NCBI GenBank assembly: GCA_946902985.2
Contig: OX336397.1
Location: 155,675,890-155,739,889 of the forward strand
Length of the DNA: 64,000 bases
Origin: Meconema thalassinum
Lineage: Eukaryota; Arthropoda; Insecta; Orthoptera; Tettigoniidae
Direction of reading: 5' to 3'
Shown: piece after piece, positions 11,540 to 21,386 of the stretch
Layout of the letters: each line of letters opens with the position of its first letter
Numbering within the stretch: position 1 is the stretch's first letter
Program-made: the position numbers and the translations under genes
Notes under the pieces: model-generated
Told to the model about the DNA's origin: nothing
The model's database searches: none
What the model saw: the letters and a program-made list of their open reading frames with translations, nothing else

Positions 11540-12900
11540 AACGATTCTTTAACAAGTAGTTCCGTGAAGGAATATACAGCCTATTTTCATATGTCCTACT
11601 CATGTTAATTGCTTCTATCAACATACAGAATTTCAGCTTGAAGGTTGTAATAGATACGTAGATATTGAGAACCATCGAAACATTTCAGATGGTCGCCAGG
11701 TTGGATTTTTTTATTTATGTACTATTACATGGCGATTATTGTGAACGTGTCGTATTCAAACTTCAATCGCATGATTAGAACATAAGACGTAACAAGTAGT
11801 TCCGTGAAGAACTATACAGCCTATTTTCATATATCCTACTTATGTTAATTGCCACTATCACCATACAAAATTTCAGTTTGATTGCTGTAATAGATTCGTA
11901 GACATTGAGAACCGACTAAATATTTCGGATGGTCGCCATGTTGGATTTTATATGTAGGTCCTAGAGTTTTGTACTGTTACATGAAGATTATTGTGTACGT
12001 GTAGCATTCAAACTTCAATTGCATGATTAGGACTCAAGAAGTAACAAGGAGATTTTAAAATTTCGCTCAGCTGCCATCTTGTGGTTATGGAACCAATTGA
12101 AATAAATTAGATGCCAGTGGATTAACATTCGTATACGGATTTACTGTACCAAGTTTCACTGAACTCGGATGGTTAAACTGCGAGAAACGTCCATGTTAAT
12201 ATTTATACTTCGCGTCGCCGCCATGTTGGATTTGTGATCACCAGGTTATTTAAAGTCCTATATGTGAACTTATGATCATAGCCTCTATGAACATAACAAT
12301 TAACAGTTTGATTGCTGTAAAAGATTCGTAGATATTGAGAACCGTCTAAATATTTCGGATGATCGCCATGTTGGATTGTTATATATATAGGCCATAGAGT
12401 TATGTACCATTAAAGGAAAATTATTGCGTAGGTTCATTATTCAAACTTTCACTTCGATTGCATGATTACGACCCAAGAAATAAAAACCTAATTTTAAAAT
12501 TTCGCACAGCCGCCATCTTGAGGTTACGTAAACAATTGAACTAAATTAGATGCCAGTGCATTACAATATAAATAATCATTTACTGTACCATATTTCACTG
12601 CGAACTGAGAGTTAAATCACGAGAAAAGTCTATTAAAATATTTCAACTTCGCTTGGCCGCCATGTTGGTTTAGTAGTTACCAGGTTTTTGAAAGTCTCAT
12701 CGGTGAATTTCTAGTAGTGCCCTTTATCACCGTACAAGATTTCAGGGTGATTTCGGAAATAGTTTCGGAGATATTGAATGCTGGTTAAATATTTCGCACA
12801 GCCGCCATGTTGGATTGGTGAGACGTAGTAAAATTTGAAGGCCACGGTCGGAGTCGGCCTAAATGGTGCTATGACCTTACCGAGTTTCATTGATATCGCT
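11540..12900. repeat. Diverged ~146-bp tandem array with GCCATnTTG in each monomer
   Basis: GCCAT(G/C)TTG occurs at 11935, 12073, 12220, 12365, 12512, 12659 and 12804, spaced 138, 147, 145, 147, 147 and 145 bp. A degenerate copy is at 11695. Every third monomer is most alike (period about 439 bp), giving a trimeric higher-order unit. Flanking strings such as 'aaatatttcggatggtc' and 'aaaatttcgcacagc' recur. It ends in an 'aggggacacacacacac' stretch near 12,930. No protein is encoded. Confidence 0.8.
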
Positions 12901-12924
12901 CCAGCCGTTTATAAGTTATTAGGA

Positions 12925-12970
12925 GGGGACACACACACACATCACACACGCACACCCACACGCACGGACA
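12925..12970. repeat. (CA)n-rich tract
   Basis: ACACAC with interspersed CGCAC units directly after the tandem array. Confidence 0.85.
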
Positions 12971-12971
12971 A

Positions 12972-13288
12972 AAGGTGAACTCATAAGCCTATTTTTTCAA
13001 AACATGAATATAGGCTAAAAATACGGTTTCACTACAATCGAATGGATACATCGATTTATGAAACCGAATGTAATGATCTCTTGATTTCAAAGACAAAAGC
13101 TAATCCAATACCGTTGTTCAGCCTTCGAGCTAATAAACTAATGCAATCCAGTCAGGTAATATCAAGGAGACCGTGCTATCTGATTGTATTGAGACGTAGT
13201 ATCACAGCCTTCTAAACCGAGATCTAGTTCTTTAACATAGCAATATGAGCCGGCATTATCCATGAGCCTCCTCAACAGCTGATTATAC
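12972..13288. other. Unassigned spacer
   Basis: Nothing recognised. Confidence 0.4.
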
Positions 13289-13299
13289 GGCTTGGATGT

Positions 13300-13346
13300 T
13301 AGTTATTGAGGTTTTAAAGGGCAGAACTACGAGGTCATCTGCCTTT
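13300..13346 (-). mobile_element. Ultra-short hairpin retroposon, copy A (47 bp)
   Basis: The 47-bp insert is bounded by an 11-bp perfect TSD, GGCTTGGATGT (13289-13299, 13347-13357). On the minus strand it begins AAAGGCAGATGACC, folds with TCTGCCCTTT into a nine-pair stem with one bulge, and ends in an A-rich tail. It corresponds to the 3'-terminal hairpin of the 0.75-kb retroposon family. Confidence 0.75.
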
Positions 13347-13357
13347 GGCTTGGATGT

Positions 13358-14003
13358 ATAATTAAAGAAAACAAAACGATTTAGCGGACTAATTGGGGCG
13401 GAGGTTCGTCCGTAAATCGCGAATTTAGAAATTAGAACTTTTGTTTCTAAATATTTAAAAAGAATCTTAAAAAACTACGCGATTCTTCTTACAAAATTCA
13501 TCGGCCTGTGTTTTGAGATGCAAGACTTCAAATGCGCAGATCTCGAGCGATAGAAATATCGACATCGTACTAAAGAATAATTGATATTTGTGAATTATCG
13601 AACGATTGTATTATCCGCGGAACGATCGATTAGATGTATTCTATTTCAAAAATGGCTGCATGTTGTTCCTGCCAATAAAACGATGTTTTTGGGAAAACTA
13701 CTTCGTAGTTTCACTTGGTCGCGCTATTAAACAGGGATGTTCTTCGTGGCTGTAGTTATTACTATTACAGTAAGAGCAGTACGGTTATGTTTATATCGGC
13801 CACTAATTTCATCTCGCGCTTGACCGTGAGATTAGGCTACAAATACGTTTTGAAAAGTATTCTTCATTAACTTATATGAATAATATTTTGCTTTCTTCAG
13901 TGATTTCTGCTCGTTTTGTAACATTTCTCAATACGATAGAGTTTATTTCAACGGAGTGTTATATAGTAGGTTATGTTTCACGTCTTTGTATACCACTACA
14001 TAC
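13358..14003. other. Unassigned spacer
   Basis: AT-rich, no supported feature. Confidence 0.4.
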
Positions 14004-14665
14004 CCCCAGGGGCTCACATCTAGTGGGACGTGGGTTGGCGACCACGGGGCCCCAGCTGAGTCCGCATTGCTTCCACTTACTTGTGCAGGGCTCCTCTCGT
14101 CTTCTTTCCTGTCGTCCTCACTTGGTCAACTCTTGTTCTCTTCCGACCCCGACTGTATTAGGGTATCCGAGGCCTATGGAATCTCTTCCTTTCCCGCCTT
14201 AATTGGCCCTTGTCTCATCTTTTCTGATATCCTCCTTCTCCTGCCTTCTGCTCAAGGCCCTGAAGGAGGCAGGGTGTATGTAGCCCCACCACTTCTGGTG
14301 CACCCTGGATATTGCTACACCCTCAGGATGGTGTGTTCGGGAGTTGGCGATCCCGAGGGATTCCTGGGCTGGGTCCGGTTTTCCCCCTTTTATCCATTAC
14401 CTCTGGGGCGGGCCCTCTGCTCTTTTCCCATCTGCCATTCATGGCTCTCCTTCCTTCCAAGTCCCTCAATCCGTATTCTTCGAGGGTTGAGGGCATTTCT
14501 TTTCCTCCTGTCCTTTATTTGCCTTCTTTCATTTCTTCTTCTAGTATTTAAGTTAGTAGTTAGTTTTAGTTATAGTTAACATTTCATTATCATCTTCACG
14601 AACACCCAAACCATTAACCTAGATGTTAGGCCCCTTAATACAACAATTATCAACATCATCATCAT
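14004..14665 (+). mobile_element. 0.75-kb retroposon family R, copy 1
   Basis: Starts CCCCCAGGGGCTCACATCTA and ends ...GTTAGGCCCCTTAATAC followed by (ATC)n-like sequence. It aligns by eye along its length with copies at 33,269 (+), 36,494 (-) and 49,189 (-). It is CT-rich and contains long open frames that are low in information. In this copy half of the terminal hairpin (GGGGCCGAT) has been lost. No TSD was found. Promoter type is unknown: there are no clear A and B boxes. Confidence 0.7.
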
Positions 14666-14669
14666 ATGA

Positions 14670-15200
14670 TTTGGATGCTGTAGCACAGATTATATTAAAC
14701 ATGAGTTGCTAAAGGCGTATCAGTATAAATTGCATGTTTCCATTGGTCGCAAGATTTGGACGTTTGGGTGTTTTTGGCGAGGGGGTTGGTTCAGTTAATT
14801 AGAAGTCCTCTTTTTCTGTCCCGTTCACTTCGAATTAATGAGGTTTTAATGTAATTAATATTTACTGTACTTTTTACACAAAATTTAGGGACGCACGTGA
14901 AGTAGATAACACATCCGGTTCGTTCTGAACGTGCGCACGTGAGCGCGATAAACTAAAAAGAAAAATCTCTGTTGGTCTGATTCTGTCCGTTTAATCGAGG
15001 TTTTGCTATCTTGAAAATTGGCGGTTTGTTTCTACAAGCCACGAGCAGCTTAGCTTTATTGTGCCAAGAGTCTGATGGAGTAGTGCTTCCACAAGGCAAA
15101 AATAGTGTTTGTGATGGACTAGTGTTGACACCTGCTGATATCCATGCGTTCGTGCACGAAAAGTTTTTTAGACGCATAAACTCTTATTCTTTAGGAAATG
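14670..15200. other. Spacer with an unassigned open frame
   Basis: A plus-strand frame (15,011-15,247) of 78 codons is open but shows no motif I recognise. Its last ~20 codons run into the LINE remnant that follows. A host exon is possible but unsupported. Confidence 0.3.
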
Positions 15201-15204
15201 ATTT

Positions 15205-15990
15205 GAATGAGTTTTTGAATGGTATGGACTCCGTCTTGAGGAAATAATTCACGACGAAAATTAATACATGTAAAACAAAGGTATTGGAATACAGCCGAAA
15301 TAAATCATAAACCTCTATGGACAACAAATTGTCTGGTGAAAAGCTAAAGGAAGTAGGAGACTTCTGTTCCTTAGGAAGAAAAATAACCAGTGATGGACGA
15401 AGCAAAGAGGATATAAAATGTAGGTTTGCTCAGGCAAGGAAAGCATTTCTACAAAAAAGGAATCTGTTGACATCGAATATAGATTTAGGTATTAGAAAGT
15501 CATTTTTGAAAGCCTTTGTCTGGAGCGTGGTACTATATGGAAGTGCAATTTGAACTATTGGTGCAGCAGGAAAGAGGAGAATTGAAGCGTTTGAAATATG
15601 GTGTTACAGGAGAATGATGAAGATCAGATGGGTAAATAGGGTAACAAATGAAGAGGTATTAAGACGAGTGGAAGATGAGAGACGTTTCCGGCGACTGCTA
15701 ATGAAGAGAAAAGATAGGTTAGTTACGTTATTGTTGTTTTAAGGGGAGGAACTACGAGGTCATCTGCCCCTGAAGAGATAGGTTGGTAGGACACTTGCTA
15801 AGACCATCAGGAATAGCAAGCTTAGTTATGGAAGGAAGGGTAGAGGAGAAGAACTGTAGGGGTATACCAAGGTTAGAAAATGTTAAACAGATTGCCTCGG
15901 ATGTAGGGTGTGGTAGCTGTGTAGAGATGAAACGATTAGCTCAGGACAGGGAGGCATGGAGAGCTGCATCAAACCAGTCAAAAGACTGAA
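15205..15990 (+). pseudogene. LINE polymerase C-terminal part, interrupted by a 48-bp insertion
   Basis: Plus-strand frames carry SGEKLKEVGDFCSLGRKITS, EDIKCRFAQARKAFLQKRNLL, RKSFLKAFVWSVVLYGS, EAFEIWCYRRMMKI and, after the insertion, LVGHLLRPSGIASLVMEGR and QIASDVGCGSCVEMKRLAQD. These are the thumb and tail regions of a LINE polymerase that lacks the catalytic core here. An in-frame stop near 15,552 and the insertion at 15,724-15,771 break it. A second copy of the same LINE at 44,190-44,480 keeps the uninterrupted sequence. Confidence 0.78.
15724..15771 (-). mobile_element. Ultra-short hairpin retroposon, copy B (48 bp)
   Basis: It interrupts the LINE remnant and is flanked by a 16-bp TSD with two differences (15708-15723 GAAAAGATAGGTTAGT; 15772-15787 GAAGAGATAGGTTGGT). 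The paralogous LINE at 44,250-44,265 holds this sequence once, i.e. an empty site. Minus-strand order is AGGGGCAGATGACC, loop, GTTCCTCCCCTTAAAAC, A-rich tail. Confidence 0.85.
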
Positions 15991-15994
15991 GACT

Positions 15995-16240
15995 CAAACA
16001 ACTTTAGGAAATGAAGTTGGAAGACATTATTATAATATTGTCAATTTCATTCACTGTCGCCATGTGGAAGCCGAAGCCATGTTGAGTTGAGACCCATCTA
16101 GGTTGAGCAACGGTCCAGGCTTGAGCGCAACCTACATTTAAGTATGTGTGTTCATTTTCTCCACAAGTACGCGTCTGATTTTCGAAATACAGTACTTACG
16201 AAAGTAGTTCCGAAAAATATGGAAGTAATTAAACCAATAT
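15995..16240. other. Unassigned spacer
   Basis: Short linker between two LINE remnants; nothing recognised. Confidence 0.4.
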
Positions 16241-16244
16241 AAAA

Positions 16245-16845
16245 ATTTATGACTTGAGAATTGAACAAGTGAAACAAATTTGTTATCTCGGTAGTATATT
16301 CACAGAAGACAATAGATGCTTAATGGAAGTGAAGAAGAAGGATTGCATTGGCAAAACAGGCATTTATGACTAAGGAAAACATTTTATCCAACAAACATAT
16401 GAATATAGATGTAAGAAAATCCTTTGCAAAATCATTTGTATGGAGTACACTGCTCAATGGAAGTGAAAGTTGGACTCTGGGTAAATTGGAAAATAATCGA
16501 CTTGAAGCTGCTGAAATGTGGGTATGGCGGAGAATGACAAGAACGAGCTGGATGGAAAGAAAAACCAACCTGGAAGTCTTAAGGGGAGTCAAAGATGAGA
16601 GAAGATTAATGAAGGAAGTGGGAAAGAGAAAAATAAAATGTATTTTATATGTCATCAGACACAACACTTTCATCGTTAACATTCTTGAAGGGAAAATGCT
16701 GGGAAAGAAAGGAAGATGACGGCCTAGGACGAAGTATTTGGAAGACATCAAGAATAGAATGGGATGTGACAATTACATGGAACTGAAACGAACCGCCAAT
16801 GACAGAAGAGTATGGTTGCGTCGACAAGGCATTAGCCTTTAGAAT
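16245..16845 (+). pseudogene. LINE polymerase C-terminal fragment, second family
   Basis: Starts with LRIEQVKQICYLGSIFTEDN in one frame and continues in another with AKQAFMTKENILSNKHMNID, VRKSFAKSFVWSTLLNGSES and WVWRRMTRTSW, then KTNLEVLRGVKDERRLMKEV and a final R-RTKYLEDIKNRMG segment. The order matches the thumb to tail of LINE polymerases like the one at 15,205, but the sequence is clearly different, so it is a separate family. A frameshift near 16,320 and a stop at 16,717 make it dead. Confidence 0.75.
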
Positions 16846-16864
16846 ATGATGAGTACAATAAATT

Positions 16865-17295
16865 CTCACGTCAGCACAACATGTCATGTAAAGGTGAGAT
16901 ATTATTATTATATATTATTTAACGTATGATGCATAGGCCTACAAGACGGTAATTAATATTAAGGAGAGATAGATGCGATATGAGTACATGTGTCTCAATC
17001 AGCTCTGTACTTTCTTTCTGGTTGGCGTGGACCAGAGGTAAGGTGGTCTTGGATCCACGGGGATGTATCCTATGTGTGTGTTGGCTTCAATTATAGTAAA
17101 CCCATTCCATTACACACATCGAACCATCTATCCTCAGCACAACAAGACGCATAATACAAATTAAATTAAGGTGCTGGCTGCGTATTTTGAAAATGCCAAA
17201 AACCCAATGTTTAAACAAAGTTACAGTCAGTCTGAGAGACTAGACTTTATATAATTTCAAGTGACGCATGCTACAAATGCTACACATGTTAGAAA
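16865..17295. other. Unassigned spacer
   Basis: Nothing recognised apart from a region that becomes part of a repeated flank at 17,300. Confidence 0.4.
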
Positions 17296-17297
17296 GG

Positions 17298-17656
17298 CTC
17301 AGGACTCTTTCAACAGACTCCATTACCCATTAACTTAGGCCTCCCGCGCGGGCACCTCTATAAGAGTCACCCTGTATTTGAGTCTGACATCTTTTACAAC
17401 TCTTTAAGGGTCACCCATTATTTGTTTCTGATATCTTGCAAACCTCTTTAAGGGTCACCCTGTATTTGATTGAATCTAACATACTCTAAACCTCGTTAAG
17501 TGTCACCCTGCATTTTGCTCTGACATCCTGCACACCTCTTTAGGAGGCACCCTGTATTCTTATCTGGCATCCTGTACATCTCTTTAGGAGTCACCCTGTA
17601 TTCTTGTCTGACATCTTGTGCACCTCTTTAAGAGTCACCTTGTATGGCATCTTGTT
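17298..17656. repeat. 44-bp minisatellite, left part
   Basis: TCAC(C) of the core 'ctctttaggagtcaccctgt' recurs at 17367, 17411, 17455, 17503, 17547, 17591 and 17635, a 44-bp period with one 48-bp step. The array is preceded by 'aggactctttcaacagactc' and 'cccgcgcgg', a block that recurs at the far end of the array (19,374). Confidence 0.9.
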
Positions 17657-17657
17657 T

Positions 17658-18972
17658 TAGGTTGGTGCATAAGTACGTAGCGTTTTTGTTTGGCTTGTTG
17701 GTATTCCGGTGGCTATGGTTTCATTTATCGACTGTCATTGTTGCTTTGTAGTTCAATGTTTGTTCTTGAGTTTACATATTGAAGTTTTGCCACTTGCAGA
17801 TAGTAGGAGAAGTTGTGGACGCTAGAAAATGAAGTGCCAAGTGGAGAAATTGGAACATTTCCGACATATTCTTCTCTTTGAATTCAATAGAGAGACGAAA
17901 GCAGCGGAGGCGACTAGAAACATGTGCGCTGTGTATGGGGACAATGCTATTGGAGAGAGCTCGGCAAGAAAGTGGTTTTCTCATTTTAAGGTGGGTCGTT
18001 TTGACCTTATTGACTCCCCTCGTTCAGGAAGGCCGTCACAATTTGATGAAGATCGTTTAAACTCATTAAATCACAATGATCCACGTCAGTGTACACGAGA
18101 ACTAGCAAATGTGATGAACTGTGATCATTCCACCATTGTACGACATTTGCATTCAACGGGTAAGGTTCAAATATCCGGTGTATGGGTACCGTATGCTCTA
18201 CGCCAAAATCACAAAAATCAGCGGGTGGCCATATGCGCATCTCTGCTTGCTCGTTATCGATTGGCTCGTGAACAACATCGACCATTCTTATCCTATATCG
18301 TTACTGGTGATGAGAAATGGTGTCTTTACGCTAACATAAGGAGAAGAAAGGAATGGTTAAGCCCAAACAAACATGCAACTCCCTGTACAAAGACCTGCGC
18401 GCATCCACAAAAAGTAATGTTATGCATCTGGTGGAACACCGACGGTGTGCTGTACTACGAATTGCTTCCCCGAGGTATAACCATCACTGCTGGCATTTAT
18501 TGCCAACAACTGAGACGGCTTGCAGATGCAATCCAAGAAAAACAACCAGCAAGACTGCATGAAGTGATGCTCCTCCATGATAACGCCCGCCTGCACTCTG
18601 CTAACCTGACGAAATGCATTAAACAGGAGTTGGGCTGGGAAATCATTCCGCAAGCACCTTATTCGCCCAATCTTGCGCCTTCAGATTTTCTCCTTTACCG
18701 CTCTCTATCGAACAACCTTCAAGAACTTCCTTTCCGGATGAAGATGTGCTCTGAACATGGCTTGACGAATTCTTCAAATCAAACCCATGTGATTTCTACA
18801 GGCGCGGAATTGAAACATTACCACAGCGTTGGCAGACTGTTGTAGATAGTGAAGGAGAATATGTTACTGATGATTCACTTCTCGCTTATGTGCATCTTAC
18901 GTGTTTAATGAACTTATGAACTTGATGTGGATAAACTTTTGGAAAACGCTACGGACTTATGCACCAACCAAA
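17658..18972 (+). mobile_element. Mariner element inserted in the minisatellite
   Basis: The left end is TTAGGTTGGTGCATAAGTAC and the right end is its imperfect complement ...CGGACTTATGCACCAACCAA. Length about 1.3 kb, as usual for mariner, with a single transposase gene. Both outer flanks are the same 44-bp minisatellite, which shows that it jumped into the array. The exact TA duplication is blurred by local changes at both edges. Confidence 0.9.
17829..18845 (+). pseudogene. Mariner transposase, C-terminus frameshifted
   Basis: A 338-codon frame encodes a cut-and-paste DNA transposase of normal mariner length (about 345 residues). Helix-turn-helix regions occupy about residues 5-110. The linker motif is WVPYAL (119-124; WVPHEL in the family). 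The catalytic triad is D161 in TGDEKW, D251 in HDNAR and D286 in YSPNLAPSDF; 34 residues separate the last two, as expected for mariner DD34D. After about residue 298 the frame shifts. The usual C-terminus can still be read in another frame, including the DEFFKSNPCDFYRRGIE region, but a stop interrupts it. The start is the first ATG in the expected place. It is probably inactive. Confidence 0.9.
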
Positions 18973-18974
18973 TA

Positions 18975-19335
18975 TATCACTTTAGGAGTCACCCTGTATT
19001 CTTATCTGGCATCTTGTACAATATTTTGCTCTGACATCCTGCACACCTCTTTAGGAGGCACCCTGTATTTTTATCTGGCATCTTGTATATCTCTTTAGAA
19101 GTCACCCTGTATTCTTGTGTGACATCTTGTACACCTCTCTATGAGTCACCCTGTATTCTTGTCTGACATCTTGTGCACCTCTTTAGGAGCCACCCTGTAT
19201 TCTTCTCCGCCATCGTGTACACCTCTTAAAGAGTCACCTTGTATTCTTATCTGGCGTCTTGTATATCTCTTTAGGAGTCACCCTGTATTCTTATCTGGCA
19301 TCTTGTACACCTCTTTAGGAGTCACCCTGTAATAT
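18975..19335. repeat. 44-bp minisatellite, right part
   Basis: The same unit as 17,298-17,656 continues: TCAC or its variant at 18989, 19058, 19102, 19146, 19190, 19234, 19278 and 19322. Steps are 44 bp apart from the first, which is 69 bp. Confidence 0.9.
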
Positions 19336-19373
19336 TTTCGCTTCGCTCGAAGCCCCAGGTCGCTCGACGCCCC

Positions 19374-19500
19374 AGGACTCTTTCAACAGACTCCATTAAC
19401 CAATAACTTAGGCTTCCCGCGTGGCTCATGACGTCACGCACTCGCCGTCCTTTACCCATTTACTTAGGCTCCCCGCGCGGCTGCATGACGTCACAGTCTC
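19374..19500. promoter_or_regulatory. Duplicated GC-rich block with two TGACGTCA palindromes
   Basis: TGACGTCA, the full CRE/ATF consensus, occurs at 19429-19436 and 19486-19493. Each follows 'acttaggcttcccgcgtggc' or a close variant, so the pair arose by a 57-bp duplication. Regulatory activity is not shown; no gene start was recognised nearby. Confidence 0.35.
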
Positions 19501-19639
19501 CGTAACGCAACCGTCTCCGTCCCGCGTAACGTTAGACCCAAAGCATAACGACGAAGTCGACAAGATCATTATGATAAAAAAGAACATCTTCTTTAGGAAT
19601 TGCGTGCTGACTGATAGTTTATCTCTTAACAGCTGATTA

Positions 19640-20200
19640 ATGTTTATACAAAATTACAAATGATGGTAGAAGTTCTCGAAAGATAATCAGCAGAATTGCT
19701 CAAGCGAAGAATGCCTTTCACAAGATGAAGAATCTGTTTACATCAAAAGCCATCAATCTTAACGTGAGGAAACAACTGTTGAAGACTTATTCATGGAGTA
19801 TAGCGTTATATGGAAGTGGGACGTGGACCATCAGCAAGAGGGATTAGAAGCGACTGCTTGCATTTGAAGTTTGGTGTTATAGAAGGTTACTGAAGATAAG
19901 TTGGAGAGAAATGGTTAGCAACGATGAGGTCTTTTTCAGAGCAAGAGAAGGGAGATGTTTCATGGCACGAATAAAAAGGAATCGAGACCATCTCATTGGA
20001 CATATACTGCGGCATGGTGGGTTATTAAAGACAATTATGGAGGGTTCCATAGAGGGGAGAAATTTCAGAGGCAGACCACGACAAGAATACATGACACATA
20101 TAATTAAAGGACATGAGGTGTACTTCTTACTACCGACAGAAAAGGAAAGCACAGAAGAGATACGAATGGAGAGCTGCTGCCAGCCAACTTTACAGCTGAT
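19640..20200 (+). pseudogene. LINE polymerase C-terminal fragment, third copy
   Basis: Plus frames give SRIAQAKNAFHKMKNLFTSK, NVRKQLLKTYSWSIALYGSG, then FEVWCYRRLLKISWREMVSN, RDHLIGHILRHGGLLKTIME and GRNFRGRPRQEYMTHIIK. This is the same thumb and tail architecture as at 15,205 and 16,245 but a further diverged family member. There are stops near 19,845 and no catalytic core. Confidence 0.72.
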
Positions 20201-20436
20201 AACTAGAGAGAGAGAATGTTTATACTCCAGCCCTGTCACCAGTCTCCCGAGTCCTACACGTCAACATAGGGTCCTGATAAAATGGGACTTAACCCGATTT
20301 TAGGTAAAGTATACCACATCTTTTCTTATTAGCCTACTTTCGATTTTTGCAAAAATCTGCCTCCTCCCACTCCCTTATCAATTCAAACACGACGAAACCG
20401 AATTGTACGAAATTTGGTACAGAGGTAGCAGTAGCA

Positions 20437-20628
20437 GGAAGGAAGCTTGTAGTTTAACGTGACCGTTAATCTCGCGATCATAAGCCACGGGACCTCCGTT
20501 TTACGTGGAATCCGAACCACAGGACATGGCATTTCACATAGAAAATCTCACATGCATTGACCGGGAATCGAACCCGGTCCACCTTGGTGAGAGGCATACA
20601 GCTAGACCGCTGAGCCACCACGCCCCCC
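20437..20628 (-). mobile_element. Short tRNA-derived SINE, family S5 (192 bp)
   Basis: A perfect 13-bp TSD, GGTAGCAGTAGCA, lies at 20424-20436 and 20629-20641. On the minus strand the head reads as a tRNA: A box around GTGGCTCAGCGGTC, B box GGTTCGATTCCCGGTC. The open frame across it is incidental. Confidence 0.88.
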
Positions 20629-20644
20629 GGTAGCAGTAGCAAAG

Positions 20645-21380
20645 GGCACCTCAGTGTCATGTTTTATATCACCGTCATCTTTACCAAAACTGAATGGCGA
20701 CCACCCAAACGTTCAAAACGTAAAATCAAATTACGACTAAACTAATCATCCGATCTCTACCAAATTTGGTAACAACATACCTTCATATGGGACGCGTCTT
20801 GCGCCCATACAAGGTCATCAGCCGTACCTTTTCAAAAACATACAGAAAGCAGGCTGTATGTTCTTTCTTGAACATCTTGATTTTTAAATAATGGCCTGAA
20901 TTTTAAAAGTCACATTTTGAAAGCATATTTTTGCTGAAATGTTTCTACATTTGATCACGTTGGCGACACTGTTCCTCCGATTTTGGAGACACAAAGCCAT
21001 ACTGAAAGTCAAGGAACTTATTCAGTAATACCTCGTTGAACACAAGCCAAGATTCTTCATGTTGTAATTTCTTTGTTTATTATGGCGGAGCTATCTAACG
21101 TTTATTGTTTGGATTTATAAACGTTCTTTCTACGATAGTCTTTTCAGCTAATACAATAAAACGGGCTTCGAAATTGTTGTGGTGTTTTTACACTGCGGGA
21201 TTGTGTGTTTGTTCATTACTGGGGATGAAAAGAGCGTCATGCGTAGAAAGAGCTTTTCTGCTATGAATGCATAATAGACAGATGACAGACATAGACTAGA
21301 AGTTGGATCATTTAAAGCAATCCTGATAATAGTTCAACATAATTTAAAATACATAACATGCCCAGAATTTTATGATTACG
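20645..21380. other. Unassigned spacer
   Basis: Nothing recognised. Confidence 0.4.
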
Positions 21381-21386
21381 GTATGT

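Noticed and set aside
13956..14579. 207-codon open frame as a gene (and its counterparts near 33.5, 36.7 and 49.5 kb)
   Set aside because: It lies within retroposon family R. The frames are shared because the DNA is repeated, they start at different places, and they are low complexity.
20555..20630. Functional tRNA gene (minus strand)
   Set aside because: A and B boxes are good, but the sequence continues into a SINE body and is bounded by a 13-bp target duplication.
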